DNA from: Chaunax sp. Z400
Lineage: Eukaryota; Chordata; Actinopteri; Lophiiformes; Chaunacidae
DNA: 64,000 nucleotides
Reading direction: 5' to 3'
Assembly: GCA_037577475.1 (NCBI GenBank)
Contig: CM075184.1
Location: 12,406,594-12,470,593, forward strand
A model generated the notes under the pieces. The model did no database searches and was not told where the DNA came from. It saw only the letters and a list, made by a program, of their open reading frames with translations. Position numbers and translations under genes: made by a program. Below, in pieces: positions 1 through 12,295 of the stretch. How positions within the stretch are numbered: the first letter of the stretch is position 1; every line of letters begins with the position of its first letter.

Positions 1-1787
1 TGCTTATCATCATCTAGTGATGACGCTTCAGAATTAAGAGAAAAAAGTAACTTTTAAGGGCAAAGGGAGCTCATGAGAGCATCAATATGTAAATGATTTT
101 TGCTACTACTTGTAAAATCTTTTCAAAGATGAGCTGCCTTGTAAATATCTGGTATAAAAATGTTCAGTCTCACTTTTTCTGCCAAGATTTCGCCAAGACA
201 TAGGGAGCCATCAAAGAAACTGAGTCTACTCTCTCTCAGGGTTTAAAGTTTGCTCTATGAAGTTCAATTTATCTTTGAGACACGGGAACGTTTGAATAGG
301 AAAACCCAAAACAGCCTCATGCATGCTCGGACAGGCACTGGGAGATGAAAGGGGGAAGTGGATGAGCACAATGGTCCCAAACTGTGAATGTATCTCTATC
401 TGTGGAACCAAAGGGAAGGAGACATCGACAGCGAATGTCAATAGCCTCTTTTTTTTATGCACATTGAGAAAAACTGAGTGCTAGACTGTCCACTGCACAT
501 GAATGAAGCTCTCCCAGGGTGGTGAAATTCCCTGCACAAAGCAGCTATTTTTGACTCGAGCGTGAACTTTAACATGCATGTCCACCCTGAGAGGTCCACA
601 TAAAGAGTGCATACACCTCATATCCTCAGGGTACGACTGACTAATACACCTTGGCTTGTGGAATTAAAAAGGATCTTTTTAAATGTTTCCCTATAGAAAA
701 CTTCCTGGGAATGTTTTATCCAGCTAGCACAGGACTCTTCACTATAAGTTGTCAGAATTTCACACAGAATTCAGACATTAAAAAAAAAAAAAATTGTTAT
801 CATGCACTGGCATGGAAGGGGAATCCAATCAAACCTAACTTCCACTTTCTGCTACTGAATACTTCCACTCCACATGTTGGAGTCTAAAATTGTTCTTTTT
901 AATCCACTGCATTTATTTGCCAACTAGTTTCTTTGTGAATTCAGATGATTAATACAAAATATTAATCTTTTATTATAAATAAATTATTTTCAAATTAATT
1001 CATTTTATCAGCAATCATCAAAAAAAAAAGAAAAAAATATTAAAGACACCGGTTTTGGAAAAATGCTGAACACCAGATGTGATAATCAGTCATTCTAACA
1101 CCAACCATTTTGGCAAATATTATTCATTTATTCAAATATGCCCCCAAACTAAAAATCAAATAAATCAAAGGTTCAGATTCAAACCATTATGATAGAGGTA
1201 ATTTGTACTAATAGATCTGCATGCTGCAGTGGAAACTCCTCTCATTCAGGTCATCAGTTCCAGCCTTAAGTTCTGTTTAATGCAGAGCTACTCATGTATG
1301 TAGTAAACATTACATTCCTGCTCCCTGCCAAAACACAGGAATCATTACCGTGCGATTGTGCTCAGGACTGTGAAGACCAAGAATGGAGGTCATGTAGATG
1401 GGAAAGCCTGTTGAGGATTTCAGGTTTAGATGTGGAGCAGAGCACTGCTGCTGATTAAAAGCTTAATTATGAAGAATTTCAAGCTGCAGATGATGCATGT
1501 ATGCATGATTTTAAATCACGCAAGATTATTTATTCCACTTGATTGGTGCAACGAATAACTTTCGGTGCATAATTTAACATAATTAAAAACACATTTGGGG
1601 AAAAAAAAAACGTTTTACTGCATCACTTTAGTGAAATCTGGTGTCAAGTTCAGACTCAGGAGGCTTTGACATATTTGAAGTAAATCTTTCAAACAGCTGT
1701 GGCTATTGAGGGGCGATTAAAAATTATACGAGACCCCAAAATTATTGTACTCACACACAAGCAGATTTTTTTTCCCGTAATTTGTCT

Positions 1788-1950
1788 GGGCATTTTATGC
1801 CTTTATTTGATAGTACAGCTGAAGAGGTGACAGGAAATGTGGGAGAGAGAGTGGGGCAAATGGCCACGGGTCTGAAATGCCGACTGCTAGAGGACTATAG
1901 CCTCAGTACATGGGGCGCGCTCTCTAACCACTGCGATATCTGCACCCCAC
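1788..1950 (-). repeat. tRNA-derived SINE, copy 1
   Basis: On the minus strand this reads from a tRNA-like head (TGGTTAGAGAGCGCGCCCCA, then a degenerate B-box zone) through a body with CTCTCTCTCCCACATTTCCTGTCACCTCTTCAGCTG to an AATAAAGG-type tail. The same order is seen near 27034-27170 and 57555-57706, so the three are one family. The B box is diverged, so this copy is old and unlikely to be transcribed. Confidence 0.7.
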
Positions 1951-4552
1951 AAGTAGATATTTTAAAGCAGATGGTAGCAAGGCACTTATAAAAGGCATAA
2001 CACTCAAGCTGAGTAACACGTCACGCTGGCAGCCTCCTTCTCACCCCATGACTCTATCCTTAGGGTCTGAAATGAAAATGAGAGCATTTAAGGGAAATCT
2101 TTGAGGCTGTGTGTGCCGTGTGTAGTGAAAAATTGATCACCTCACACATATTAGGAGGTCTACAATGTACAGCTGTAGAAGTTCAGGTAGTCGGGGAGTT
2201 GAGGTGCAGGATGGAGTGTAGTGGGCATGAAAACACTGATTAGTGGAGCAAGATACAGAAACCATTGTTCATTAAGAGTTTATCTTCATCTGCTGACTGC
2301 AGCAGTCAATTATCTCTCTGATTACAGCACAGTAATTGCACCAGCTAAAGCATAGTGCAGACACAGGCTGCAAAATGGTGCAAGTTCAATTGGACGGCAC
2401 ACTTCCATTTAAAACTCTAAATTCAGCTTTAATGTGGGGAAGAAAAACGTCCCCAGGTATTTGGAGTTTTTGCAAACGTTCTCTGAGCAGTCGCACATAA
2501 TTTGCCAAAAGCACGGCAACATTAATATTAATAATAATACAGCGTTTTACATAGAAGTGATACGGTTTGGCTTGGTTCTTACAGACTGAACATTTCCCAC
2601 CCTCTTGGCCACAAACTCAACGATTACTGTAAGTAAAGATAATTGAATATGATCGTAGAGCACAACTTTTACATTAACATTTAAAATGATGACCAAATAT
2701 ATTAATCAAATCCCATTAAGTTACAACACGCCGTCCACACTGGTCAATCTTGAGTGCGCAAGCAAAGCCCATTTCAAAGGAGATGCAAAAACTGTTAAGG
2801 TGGATTAAATACTGAAGGAAATCACTTGTGGAAAGTGAATCAACTCTATATTTAAATGTAGGCTGGGTTTAATAGTCAAACATGGGTTGTAACCCTGTTT
2901 CATATAATATCTCTTACTGGGTTTCACCGTTACAGGGCCAACATGAGCCTCCAACAACTTGAGCGGAAGCTACGAAATTGTGCAGAATTGTGCCTTTGTG
3001 CTCAACTCAATGAGAAAATAAAGCTCATATTGAAAGATGACATGTCACGGGAATTCTAGACATATACAAAAACAATTAGGACGCATGGATGTACTATACA
3101 TCCCCATACACACAGCAGGCACTGAGGTGTCTGGAGAGCAGAGATAGGGCTGTCTCCATCAGCCTCTACACCCACCCAGAGGAGCTAATCAGTCAGTGAA
3201 TACACATAAATTGGAGGCTGTCATCTACCTCCAGCCCGACAGACTCCCCGTCGTCGTCCTCCTGAGAGAGCGAGAGATGGATCTTTCTCTACAGCTCTAT
3301 CCACAGATTTCCCACATCATATTTTCTCAGCCGTTATGTTGGCGAGTCCCGTTTCTCCGCCTCCTTTACGGCCTCGTCTCAGCAGCCGTCGACAACAGCT
3401 CACATTATGTTTTCTTTTTTAGCAGCATTTTACTTATTTTCATTTTTCATTACTTGCGTGCCAAGGGTAGCTGAACGTTTTCATTTTTCAGCTCAACGTA
3501 TGATTAATGCACTTCAGTCAAAGTGAGGGTTCGGAGCGGTCTCTCCTCTCTCTCCGTTTTAGCTACACCCTCTCCCATCTTGTGGCTCTCATCCCTCCTC
3601 ACATGTACCAGGGATGGATGGAGATCAGGGTAATGGAACACCACTGTGACCCTGACCCCAGCTTCCGGGTCAGAGCCATTCGTCATGGCAACAACCCCAG
3701 CAATCAGCAACCAAGCAACACGTAATTGGTCATACAGGAGAAGCACCTGCACCTGGAAATGTGCATACATACGCTTGACTGAATCAGGGCTCGTGCTTCA
3801 GGAGAATCGGGCAGATTTCACCCTGATTCGCCCCTCCTGTCGATCAGAGGAGAAATCTGGTCGGGACCTGTGGTCGGTCCTGATTGTCATGTAGTGTGAG
3901 GCTCTTACAGATCCAGTCTTACATCTCCACATCTGCTTGTGGACACATCGGGGTCACCCAGATCATTTTCAAACATGTTTGATATTTACAGTAGTTAAAA
4001 TCTGGATGATTACATCAGTACTTTCCCAGCAGGACCACAACAGCCAATGAGAGAGACATGCTGGAGTTCTACCAAGCAACGCTAAACATCCTGGCCCTTG
4101 AGGCTAATGCTAGCAGAAACAGAGCCTTTCCTCCACTTCTCACTGAAGTCTATTGGTCCTTGATGACAGCGTCACTCCACCATTTTCTCATCCAGACTCG
4201 TTTAGCATTCTGCTTTTGCTTTTTCTCACCGCAAAGCTTTACTTTAGTGAGTTGTTGGACCTTTATGTCCATTTGTTTGGAGGTGGTTGGTCACTGCCTC
4301 TTACACGATAACCTTATTGATAACCTGTGGTTTGTGATGCCCCGTTACTTTCAAATCTTTTCATGTGTGCATGGTTGAGATATGAAAGAAGATAATCTCT
4401 AGTGTAAAAATTATAAACGAAAGTTATTCTATCTTGTTTTAATATCAAAAATGTGCATCACAGTTATTGTTACTCCACTCACAGCCAGTTAAACCTCCAT
4501 TCAGCCGTCTCTTATTTTCCATAAAAAGTTATGTGTATTATTGTCACAACTT
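1951..4552. other. Intronic sequence, nothing specific recognised
   Basis: AT-rich with a moderately GC-rich patch at 3190-3900. The patch contains AATCGGGCAGATTTCACCCT and GATTCGCCCCTCC, which might be a degenerate DNA-transposon piece, but no termini were found. No coding frame resembles a known protein. Confidence 0.5.
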
Positions 4553-5004
4553 GTGTGTTCACATCAAACGCAAATACTCGCACAAGACCAGTTGAATTTA
4601 TTCGCATCACTCACTCGAGGAAGGCGAACCTGCGATTAGCGAATAGCAGACAGCTGGAATCGAGTAAAAGACATTTTCAGAATTTACCAGATAGTCCGAC
4701 CGCCTCGCTGACTCTTTTCCAAGCCCCTTCTTTTTCCGTCCGATCTCAGCAGCTATACAAAGTTGTGTTGTACAGCTCCGGGTGTCCACTTACAGCTACG
4801 ATAAACCTGTCCTCCATTTCTGCATCAACGTCCTACTGGCACCCAGATGAGCTACTTGGGAATTTCTCGCCAAGTTGAGATTTTTCAACTGGTGCTAAGA
4901 TGAAAATAGCGCAAATTAAAGCTTCTTTGCATCATTTAGTGCAAATTTGTGTCTACTTGAGGCTTTGCATTGACTTTGCACCATGTGTTTGGTGTGACCA
5001 CACC
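4553..5004. mobile_element. MITE-like element with imperfect terminal inverted repeats
   Basis: The left end (GTGTTCACATCAAACGC) and the reverse complement of the right end (GTGGTCACACCAAACAC) match over about 17 bases. The interior of about 450 bp has no transposase and carries a block (GGGTGTCCACTTACAGC and following) that I recall from many fish non-autonomous DNA transposons. Superfamily is unclear; Harbinger- or hAT-like are both possible. No clean target duplication was seen. Confidence 0.55.
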
Positions 5005-8000
5005 ATTACCTGTCTGTTATATTTACACTTGACAAGAAAGACTTGTTATGCATGTTGTTATAATTACTGCGATGCTGCAGTCAGATGGTTGATCAAATCA
5101 TATATGTTCATGAGTCTTGACAACATAAATATAAATTAACATCAGGGACATGTATATTGTATGACAAGCGATATAAGAATTAAAATGTAAATCCTCTATT
5201 AACATTACTCTGTGATTAACTGTGTTTGAGCAGTGACATGTCATCATTTTTAAAACACATTTGAGCAAGTTTTCAGATTAAAAGGAGGAGTGTGCTTTAG
5301 GTTTTGGGGTTTGTAAAATGTTGACTTCAACACAGAAAATAAAAAGGGCAAGAAAACATTTCAAATGCATCCAGTTCGGTGTGGTAGAGACTGACCCCAA
5401 AACAAAAGATTTCATTTTAAAGAGGAAAACAATGACATGGTTGATTTCTCTCTTTCTAGAGGTTCCTTCGGAGAATGAGGGAGCTTGGTTGTTTTTGAGA
5501 TTTATAACTGTTTGCTTGCCATTTTGGCACCTTCTGACCTGGAAGCCGCCGCCGTGGGACTGCAAAAACGGGTGAGAATGTGTGTGTGCCAGTGGGTGTG
5601 CTGGGGAAATAGGTGGAGGTCTGGAAGGATAACAAAAAGAAAATGGATAGTCGAGAAGGTAAAAAGAAAGGACAGAGGCTGATTAAGTGAGAGAAAGGAT
5701 AAAGGGAGGAAGTCAAAGGAGAAAGAATGAGAAATGAAAGAGATTAGAGGTCTTCTTAAGAAAAGGTAACAACAAGCTGGATGAATGCATGCAGCTCAGT
5801 GAGTGGTTAGACCTCATCTCTATAGTTAAAAGTGTGTGTGTGTTTTGAACAGGAAGAGTTTACTCAAAGAGAGTTAAATTTAGTTTTTGGTTTGAGAATT
5901 CTGAACACAAACCAAAACCACTGGATTATAAATTCTACTGTTCTATATTTACCTGGATTAGAGGCACATGAAACACAGCCTTAAGTAATGATACGTAGTT
6001 GTTAAAAGGTTAAGGGCCAAGTGAAAACCTGTTAAACTAGTAAGCACTCAGAGAGCACATACCTCCACCAACGTCATCGTCACTAAAACCTGAGCAATCG
6101 GAAAATAGCTCCAGGGTTACTTCAAACAAAATCCTGCAGCAACTGTTTATCAGAGGTGATGATGTAGCTTGGATCTGTCTCATGCCAAATTAAGTGATCC
6201 CACCTTATTCACTGACCCTGTGAACCTACTCCTAGCATTTGGAATCATGTGTTTATGAGTTATCAACTAAAAAATGATTTTCTATATAGACAGATCTGGA
6301 TTTATTTTTCATCTAGATATAAACTCTTATCTTCAACAGATACATGAATCCATCTGCATGACTCTGAATCTGCATTATCTGAGCTACATATAGGTGGCAG
6401 TGTCATGTTTCTACCCTTCTCCGTTACCAAATATGTATTATAACCTCTCAGATCCAGATTATGATATGTATAAGGATCCAATTGCAAGTAGTGATGGGAC
6501 ATCATGAGTTGTTCATACTTGGGGTATTTTTATTCTGATTGGCCGACTATTATTTACAAGGAATTAGTCAAATATTGTTTGTTTTTTTAAAAGGTCCTAT
6601 CTTACAGTGTTGAGATGCTGAAGAAAGCAAAAAAAACAATCCAGAATCCACATCTGTAACTGTACCCAGATCCGCCTTAGAATTAAATGAATTCTCACAG
6701 TAACAATGCTGTTTAAATGTATGTCAAGCCACTGATTTTCAAAACTCAACATTAATTTGCTACTGAAAATGTCCAGAGATCGCAATTTCTTGTCCACTAT
6801 ATGAGCCGGAAACTTAAGTATATTATAATAATATATAATAAGATTAAATGTTTAAGCATATGTAAATAAATATGGTCAGGAAGTAAGAAACCAAGACACC
6901 AAATGATGTTGGGCAGAATAAACATCAGAAGCACCTTTACAACACAATTCAACAGCTCCACAAACTACAGGACTCTTTGTTACAATCCCAACAAAAAAGA
7001 CTGATGAGCTGAAAATTCTAAGGTCTATGATGGAAGAAATTATCGCACAGATTACATTTAGTGTTTTAGGCACAGAGGAGATGCAAGCCTCATCAATCTT
7101 CATCTAAAGGAATAAAGAGTGACGGCTTGACAAACATCCAACTGTTTAAAAGTGTTCTCATTCTGATAACATCCAATTAAACAGTGTTAATGATGAGTCC
7201 ATAGCCCATATCAGACTACATTTGTGTTTAAGCTCTCTTTGAGTTCCCATTTCCTTCATCTGAGTCACTAAAAGCTCAGCTGACATTTGATCATTCACAA
7301 CACGAAAAGATACTAAATTAATTAATCAGCAGTTTGATCATAAAGTGTGTCTGACAACACCACAAAGGACTATCTACGCAATAGTGACGCCATTGTCCTT
7401 TTTCACATTTTCAAGCTGTCATGCCCTTGGGGGTTTGGGCCCCCCCTCCCAAAAAAACCCCCAGATTAAAATACATCAAAACAGGGATTAAAGAATCTGC
7501 TGACACCCCTAAATCCTTCAAAGGGCGTCTGACCCTATCAAAGGATGAGCATGCTGAAATATGAGGCGACACACATGAAGAGTGTTGGGTTTCTAATTTC
7601 TACGACTGTGAGGAGGGAGAAATTAGATATCGGTGAAACATGATTATCAAAAGTTGTAAGTGGCTTTGGTTATCTTTATATACCACAGTAGCCTATAGGT
7701 GAGGAGCAGAGGGGCAGAAACAGAACAACAAAAAAGCAGATATGATGAAAAGCGAATCGTCTCATCTGCATACAGAGAGATCAGGGAGGAGGGGAAATTC
7801 ATTCTCTGTCTTATTCTGTAGTCTGGTTTAGGGGTTTCCCTGCTAAGCGGGTGAGGTGGGGCTCACCTCAAGCAATTCTTAAGGAGTTCAAAGCGTGCCG
7901 GTGGGAGGAGGGAGGGACAGATGTGTGGGAGAACGGCAGACAGTTAAGATGGGATTTCTCATTACTCCCGTCTCGCTCTGTGTCCCGGCTATCACTGCTG

Positions 8001-9424
8001 TACACCGCTCCCTCTCCACCCTATAATTTTTCTCCCCCTCCTTTCCTCCTACAAAGACTCAAACAGAATACATAAAACTGGGCTCCACCAGGCCACCCCC
8101 ACCCCTCCCCTCCCCTCCCTTCTCGCTTTCTTAGTCTGCTTGTGTTTATACTGTATGTGACTGTGCACACAGGCTAAAATACACAGAGGCTAAATGTATG
8201 ACAAAGCAACAGCAAAGAGAGACGCTGCCATGTGTGCATGGATGTGATTTCAAAGTGGGGCAATATGGAAAACAAACGATCACAGTGCATGTAGATAAAA
8301 TATTCATCTCACACTGCAAAGTAACGGCGGTCCATTATTTAAAAAACCTTTCTATAATGACAAATTTGACATTTTTTAAATTGGACTTCATGAATTATTT
8401 TATAACCGGTTGTTCTACACTTCATATTCTTAATGGTTAATCGTTTCAACTTATTAATTAAATAACAAATGCATCAATAGCTGTAATCACAGTGGTGTCT
8501 GTAGCAGGAGCTGGATAAGGCAAAGAGGTGAAGCCATGGAGTGGAGCGCCGCGGCGTTAATGGCGATGGCAATGTGTGGAAGTGAAGGTGTGAATGAGAC
8601 ACACCTTATCTCGCAATCCATCCCAGATATTACCCTGGTATTTGTCAGATATGCTCTCTGCCACGCTAGCCATCCGTGACTCATTCCATCATTACATCTG
8701 AGGGGTCACGCCCACGCCGCCCCCCCCGCCTGCACCATCATTCCAGGCTCTGATGGCGGCCTAATGGCCTGCGCTCTCTGCACCGCAATTAACCTTTTTA
8801 TTGGCCAGCTTCCAGCCAACTGGAGATACAGCAGCGGTTGTGTATATGTGTGTGTGTGTGTGTGTATGTGTATGTAAGCCGAACCATAAATGCAATAGAT
8901 TAATGTGTTCAGCACTTATGTGTGTATGCATGCGCATAATGGTTGAAGCTTTTACGTCGATGAATTTCCACGTGTAAAGTGTCTATAACAGCTGACAGAC
9001 TTCACCTGCTCCCCTCTTCAAGCAGAAACTGATTTATTCTAACGTCCCATCATGGTTGACCAGGGCAGATCCCACTGCCTGTGAGACGGTCTAATGGCAC
9101 AACTCTTCTTGGCAGAGCAACAAAACAAGTTCCCCACTGTATTCTACATCGATGCAGCTTTAGTGGCAGGTATTGATGAGGTGTCAGGATGGGGTGTGTA
9201 CTGTCCACCTACAGCTGGAAGATGGCCACAAATAAGAAAAAACACTGTTACCTACTCATTTCACACTGATAATCTGTTTAAGATTAAGTTCAGCAGCATT
9301 AACATAGTTAATGTTAATGTTGTTAGTTGAACAGTGTCAACTATCACTACTCTAACATCAACAGAAAGATCATATGTACGAAGGCTGAAAATGTTAATAT
9401 ATAAATACAACGTATATTATTTAT
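5005..9424. other. Intronic sequence, nothing specific recognised
   Basis: Mostly unique-looking AT-rich DNA with a C/T-rich patch at 7960-8130, a C-run near 8720 and a TG run near 8848. No second Ig-domain exon of neogenin was found in the minus-strand frames. Confidence 0.5.
7428..7463. repeat. Short GC-rich inverted repeat
   Basis: Arms TGGGGGTTT and AAACCCCCA, 9 bp each and exact, enclose an 18-base loop that is C-rich. On its own it is not evidence of a terminator or RNA gene. Confidence 0.6.
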
Positions 9425-9932
9425 GGGTTTTGCTAAACTGGCTAACAGGGGTGCTGCGTCCTCTTACGTTAGGCGTGCTTAGCCTTAAATGCCATACATT
9501 ATACCATTACACAAAATGTAGTCTTCCTTTTTTCTGTTAAAATATCAAGGCAAACACTGTCTGTTAATTAAATCAGAATCAGACAGCCTTAAGACAAATA
9601 ACAAACAGTCTATAAAATAGACTGTATAAATATAGTGGTATAAAAAGGTTATAACAATAATAACATCGTGACAAGTAGATGCCATTAAACAGCTTTGATT
9701 TCACGTAGCTCTGACCTCCTGCTGTTGATCGGACCGGGCGCCATCTTGTTTACGTGCCACGTGTTCTCGCGAGATCTCATAAAGCTTATACACAATGAGA
9801 TGACAGAACGCCATTTTCACGTTTTTGGGATCTCTCACCGGCAGCACAGAGCAGAAGAAGATGAAGTTTTTCTGCTGTCACAAAGCTGATAAAAATTGTT
9901 CTGAAATTGAGATCAGGGCCACTGAAGGATCG
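9425..9932 (+). repeat. Dispersed repeat family A, copy 1
   Basis: It shares ordered blocks with 26850-27486: GGGTTTTGCTAAAC, TGCTGCGTCCTC, ATGCCATACATTATACCATTACACA, TAGTCTTCCTT, CAGCTTTGATTTCA, GCCATCTTGTTTACGTG, CAGAAGAAG, TTCTGCTGTCAC-AAGCTGAT and GGACCACTGAAGGAT-like sequence at the end. No coding capacity. The CCATCTTGTTT block is frequent in fish DNA transposons, so a non-autonomous DNA element is likely. Confidence 0.6.
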
Positions 9933-10997
9933 ATCGAGCAAGAATGAAAGAAGAAACTATATTCATAACAATTTATGTTTTCTCTTATTTTCTTATGTCA
10001 TCTCTCACAATTTCATCAAAGCTGGATCACATGTGTCTGAGTTATCTGAGATAAATATGTAGACCTTTTGTTTAGGAGTTCACTACTGAAGCATCCTGTA
10101 GAGACTGGAGGTTCAGTCTCGTTATTCTCACCCCTTGAGGGAAGAAGGAAAATATTTTCAATCTCTCCAACAGTAGTATACCGACGGGACATTCGCACAG
10201 ACACTGAGTATCCGAGAGGCTTACGCTGTACTATCCCACTGTCAACAAGAGGCCTCTCGAGAGTGTCTTAAAATCTGACAGCACACAGTAAATGCATTCT
10301 GTGGCTCCTCCAGCTGCAAATTGAATTTCGGGGCATGACTTGACTCAAAACACCTCATAATCGTCACGTCACTGGCAGTTATCAAACCGAAGAAGGTCAC
10401 ATTGTGGGATTCGTGATGGGGGGGGGGGAAAAAGGGCCTTTTAAAAGCATTTAACCAGGAGGACAATGCACTCAGGCTCCCGCAAGGAGATGGAATTTAT
10501 AGAGGCGAGAACAAAAGGCTCAGCAATTCAAGGACAGAAACCAATCAGAAAGGTAGACCAACAGAAGAATCTTCTCACACCCACACATGTATGTTTTGTT
10601 GTGCATTTTCAGCATGGCAGAGCAAACATTTTAAAGAAATGGTTAAAGGAAGTAGTCTTTCATATAACATAAGAATGATGTGTCTTATTGTTTCTTAAAG
10701 GAACAGCTCACCCAAAAACAAAAACCATCATCTACTCCTCCTCGTGCTAACATAAAGTTTGATGCAGTTTTCTCCATCCTCAAAGCATTTCTGGAGCCTC
10801 TCAGTTCAACAGTGCTGCAGTATATTTCTCAACAACTTAAGACTGCTCTAAAATGTGACAAAAAAAACCCACAAATCAAACATGAATTGACTTCATACAG
10901 CTCGCACGGCATAATCTAAGTCTCTAGAGGCTCCAAGGTCCCAAACCGATTTGAAAAGATGTTATTTTTTAAGCTGCATGAACCGCAAGACAAGATC

Positions 10998-11000
<3 letters not shown>

Positions 11001-11054
<54 letters not shown>
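11001..11054. repeat. (GA)27 microsatellite
   Basis: Uninterrupted GA dinucleotides, 54 bases, in the intron about 0.9 kb 3' of the Ig1 exon in gene orientation. Purine-rich on the plus strand, so polypyrimidine in the transcript. Confidence 0.97.
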
Positions 11055-11058
<4 letters not shown>

Positions 11059-11933
11059 GCTCTGCTCAGAGTCACTTGTAAAACACCAAAAATGTCACGG
11101 AAGTTCTGACAACTTCAACAAAGCTCTCTGCTGCGTGTGACGCAACTTCCAGGTAGCAGGTAAACACTGAGGTATGCAGAGATTGCAGGATCGTCAAGCA
11201 GCGCATGTACATGAGTTCAAGCTCGAGCTTCGTCCTCAGAGACGTAGCGGACTGACGCTGTTAGCTTAGAGGCTACAGTGAAAATTTCAGCTTTTAAAGG
11301 ATATAAATAATATCCTTTCAAATCAATTATCCTGTATGAGGTGTATGGAGTCATTTTATATTGGTTTTCGGCTGTTGATTTAAAAAAAAAAACAACAACA
11401 AATCCCCATCTTCTTCTGTTGCTTAGGTGAATGCTGCAACTCTGTTTTGCGGCGAAGCTCCAGAAATGTTTTGTGGACTAAAAAACTTCAGTTGACTTTT
11501 CAGCGGGATGGGGGTGAGAAGATAATGACTGAATTTTAATTTTTGATCAACTGTTCTTTAAAAAAAAGTGAAAGCGATCTGAAAATGAGAAGATGCAACA
11601 AATATAGACAAATACTGATTGACGTGTGTAATCCATGTGTGATTAGTGCCGGACACCCTGCATTGTATGTCTCCTTTACTTATAACCATCACCTGCACAC
11701 ATTCACAGTAGTACAATCAGTTATTGTGGTTTATTAAAGCTGATAAGATATAAACTGGGAGATTGGTGAGCTCATTAGCCACACAGGTGTCTCTTTGACC
11801 TCATCACTCGGCCGCATACTGTAGAAATACATAGTGCAGGTCTACAATATGCTGCAAATTTTAACCTTGGTATTCAGACGTTTGAGGTTATGGTAAAAAT
11901 GCATTAATTAACGATGCTGATAAATCTAGCAGC

Positions 11934-11940
11934 CTTTACC
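11934..11940 (-). promoter_or_regulatory. neo1: Splice donor of the neogenin Ig1 exon
   Basis: On the minus strand the exon ends in GTAGCAG and the intron starts GTAAAG, a good U1 match. The exon ends after the first base of a Gly codon (phase 1). The frame runs into a stop three codons past the junction, so read-through is not useful. Confidence 0.85.
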
Positions 11941-12263
11941 TGCTACGGAGAGGCGGGCCGTGCGGCTGGAGATGGATCCCAGGTTGTCGATGGTGGCGAC
12001 ACACTGATAGGTGCCTTCGTCGGGTTTGTTGTGCTTGGAGTGGACCACATGGGTGAAGAACAGCGAGCCGTCGGGGAGTATGTTTCGCCTCTCATCTGAA
12101 ACCAGGCTCATGAAGGTGCCGTCTTTCTTCCACTCTATGCGTGCCGCTGTAGCCGCGTCGCTGTGGGCCGAGCAGTTGAGCAGCGCCGAGTTGCCCCTGA
12201 TGGCCAACGTGTCCTGGGGCTCCACTGTGAACCAGAAGGGGCTGAAGGGCTGTGCTGCTGAAC
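11940..12263 (-). CDS. neo1: Neogenin exon encoding the first Ig domain (internal exon, partial gene)
   Basis: Neogenin is a single-pass receptor for netrins and RGMs that acts in axon guidance, cell adhesion and BMP signalling. This exon gives 107 complete codons plus a split codon at each end (324 nt, phase 1 to phase 1, typical of extracellular Ig exons). The translation shows the domain start FWFTVEPQDTL, the B-strand cysteine at codon 30 inside the sequon NCS, the core tryptophan at codon 44 in IEWKKDGTF, then LVSDERRNILPDGSL, HSKHNKPDEG, and the DEGTYQC motif ending in the second Ig cysteine at codon 87, followed by SRTARLSVAG. From memory, WKKDGTF, LVSD-RR, LPDGSLF and VVHSKHNKPDEG match neogenin much better than DCC. 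Boundaries come from the splice sites. The segment between the B-strand cysteine and the tryptophan is Ala/Thr-rich (DAATAAR) and seems about two residues longer than in mammals. Paralogue neo1a or neo1b cannot be decided. Signal peptide, other Ig domains, FNIII repeats and the cytoplasmic tail lie outside the window. Confidence 0.93.
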
Positions 12264-12295
12264 CTGGGGAGTGACAGAAAAAAACAGATCTTAGC
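12264..12295 (-). promoter_or_regulatory. neo1: Splice acceptor of the neogenin Ig1 exon
   Basis: Read on the minus strand, a run of seven T is followed by CTGTCACTCCCCAG directly before the exon, a strong polypyrimidine tract and AG. A GCTAAGA that could be a weak branch point lies about 25-30 nt upstream of the AG. The AG falls exactly where neogenin homology begins (SAAQPFSPFWFTVEP) and gives a phase 1 junction. Confidence 0.85.

Larger units (their letters stand above)
1..11939 (-). other. neo1: Intron downstream of the Ig1 exon (5' part of neogenin intron 2, incomplete)
   Basis: Everything below the donor is intron for a minus-strand gene. No open frame here resembles the second Ig domain of neogenin, so the next exon must lie below position 1 and the intron exceeds 11.9 kb. 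It contains a SINE, a MITE-like element, a dispersed repeat copy and a GA array, listed separately. Confidence 0.8.

Noticed and set aside
3196..3474. 92-codon plus-strand frame with a hydrophobic tail
   Set aside because: No homology recognised; the hydrophobic tail comes from a T-rich stretch.
7428..7463. GC-rich inverted repeat, considered as a terminator or microRNA hairpin
   Set aside because: Arms of only 9 bp with a C-rich loop; far too short for a microRNA precursor.
12011..12274. Plus-strand open frame of 87 codons over the neogenin exon
   Set aside because: Antisense shadow of the Ig1 exon; no similarity or start context.
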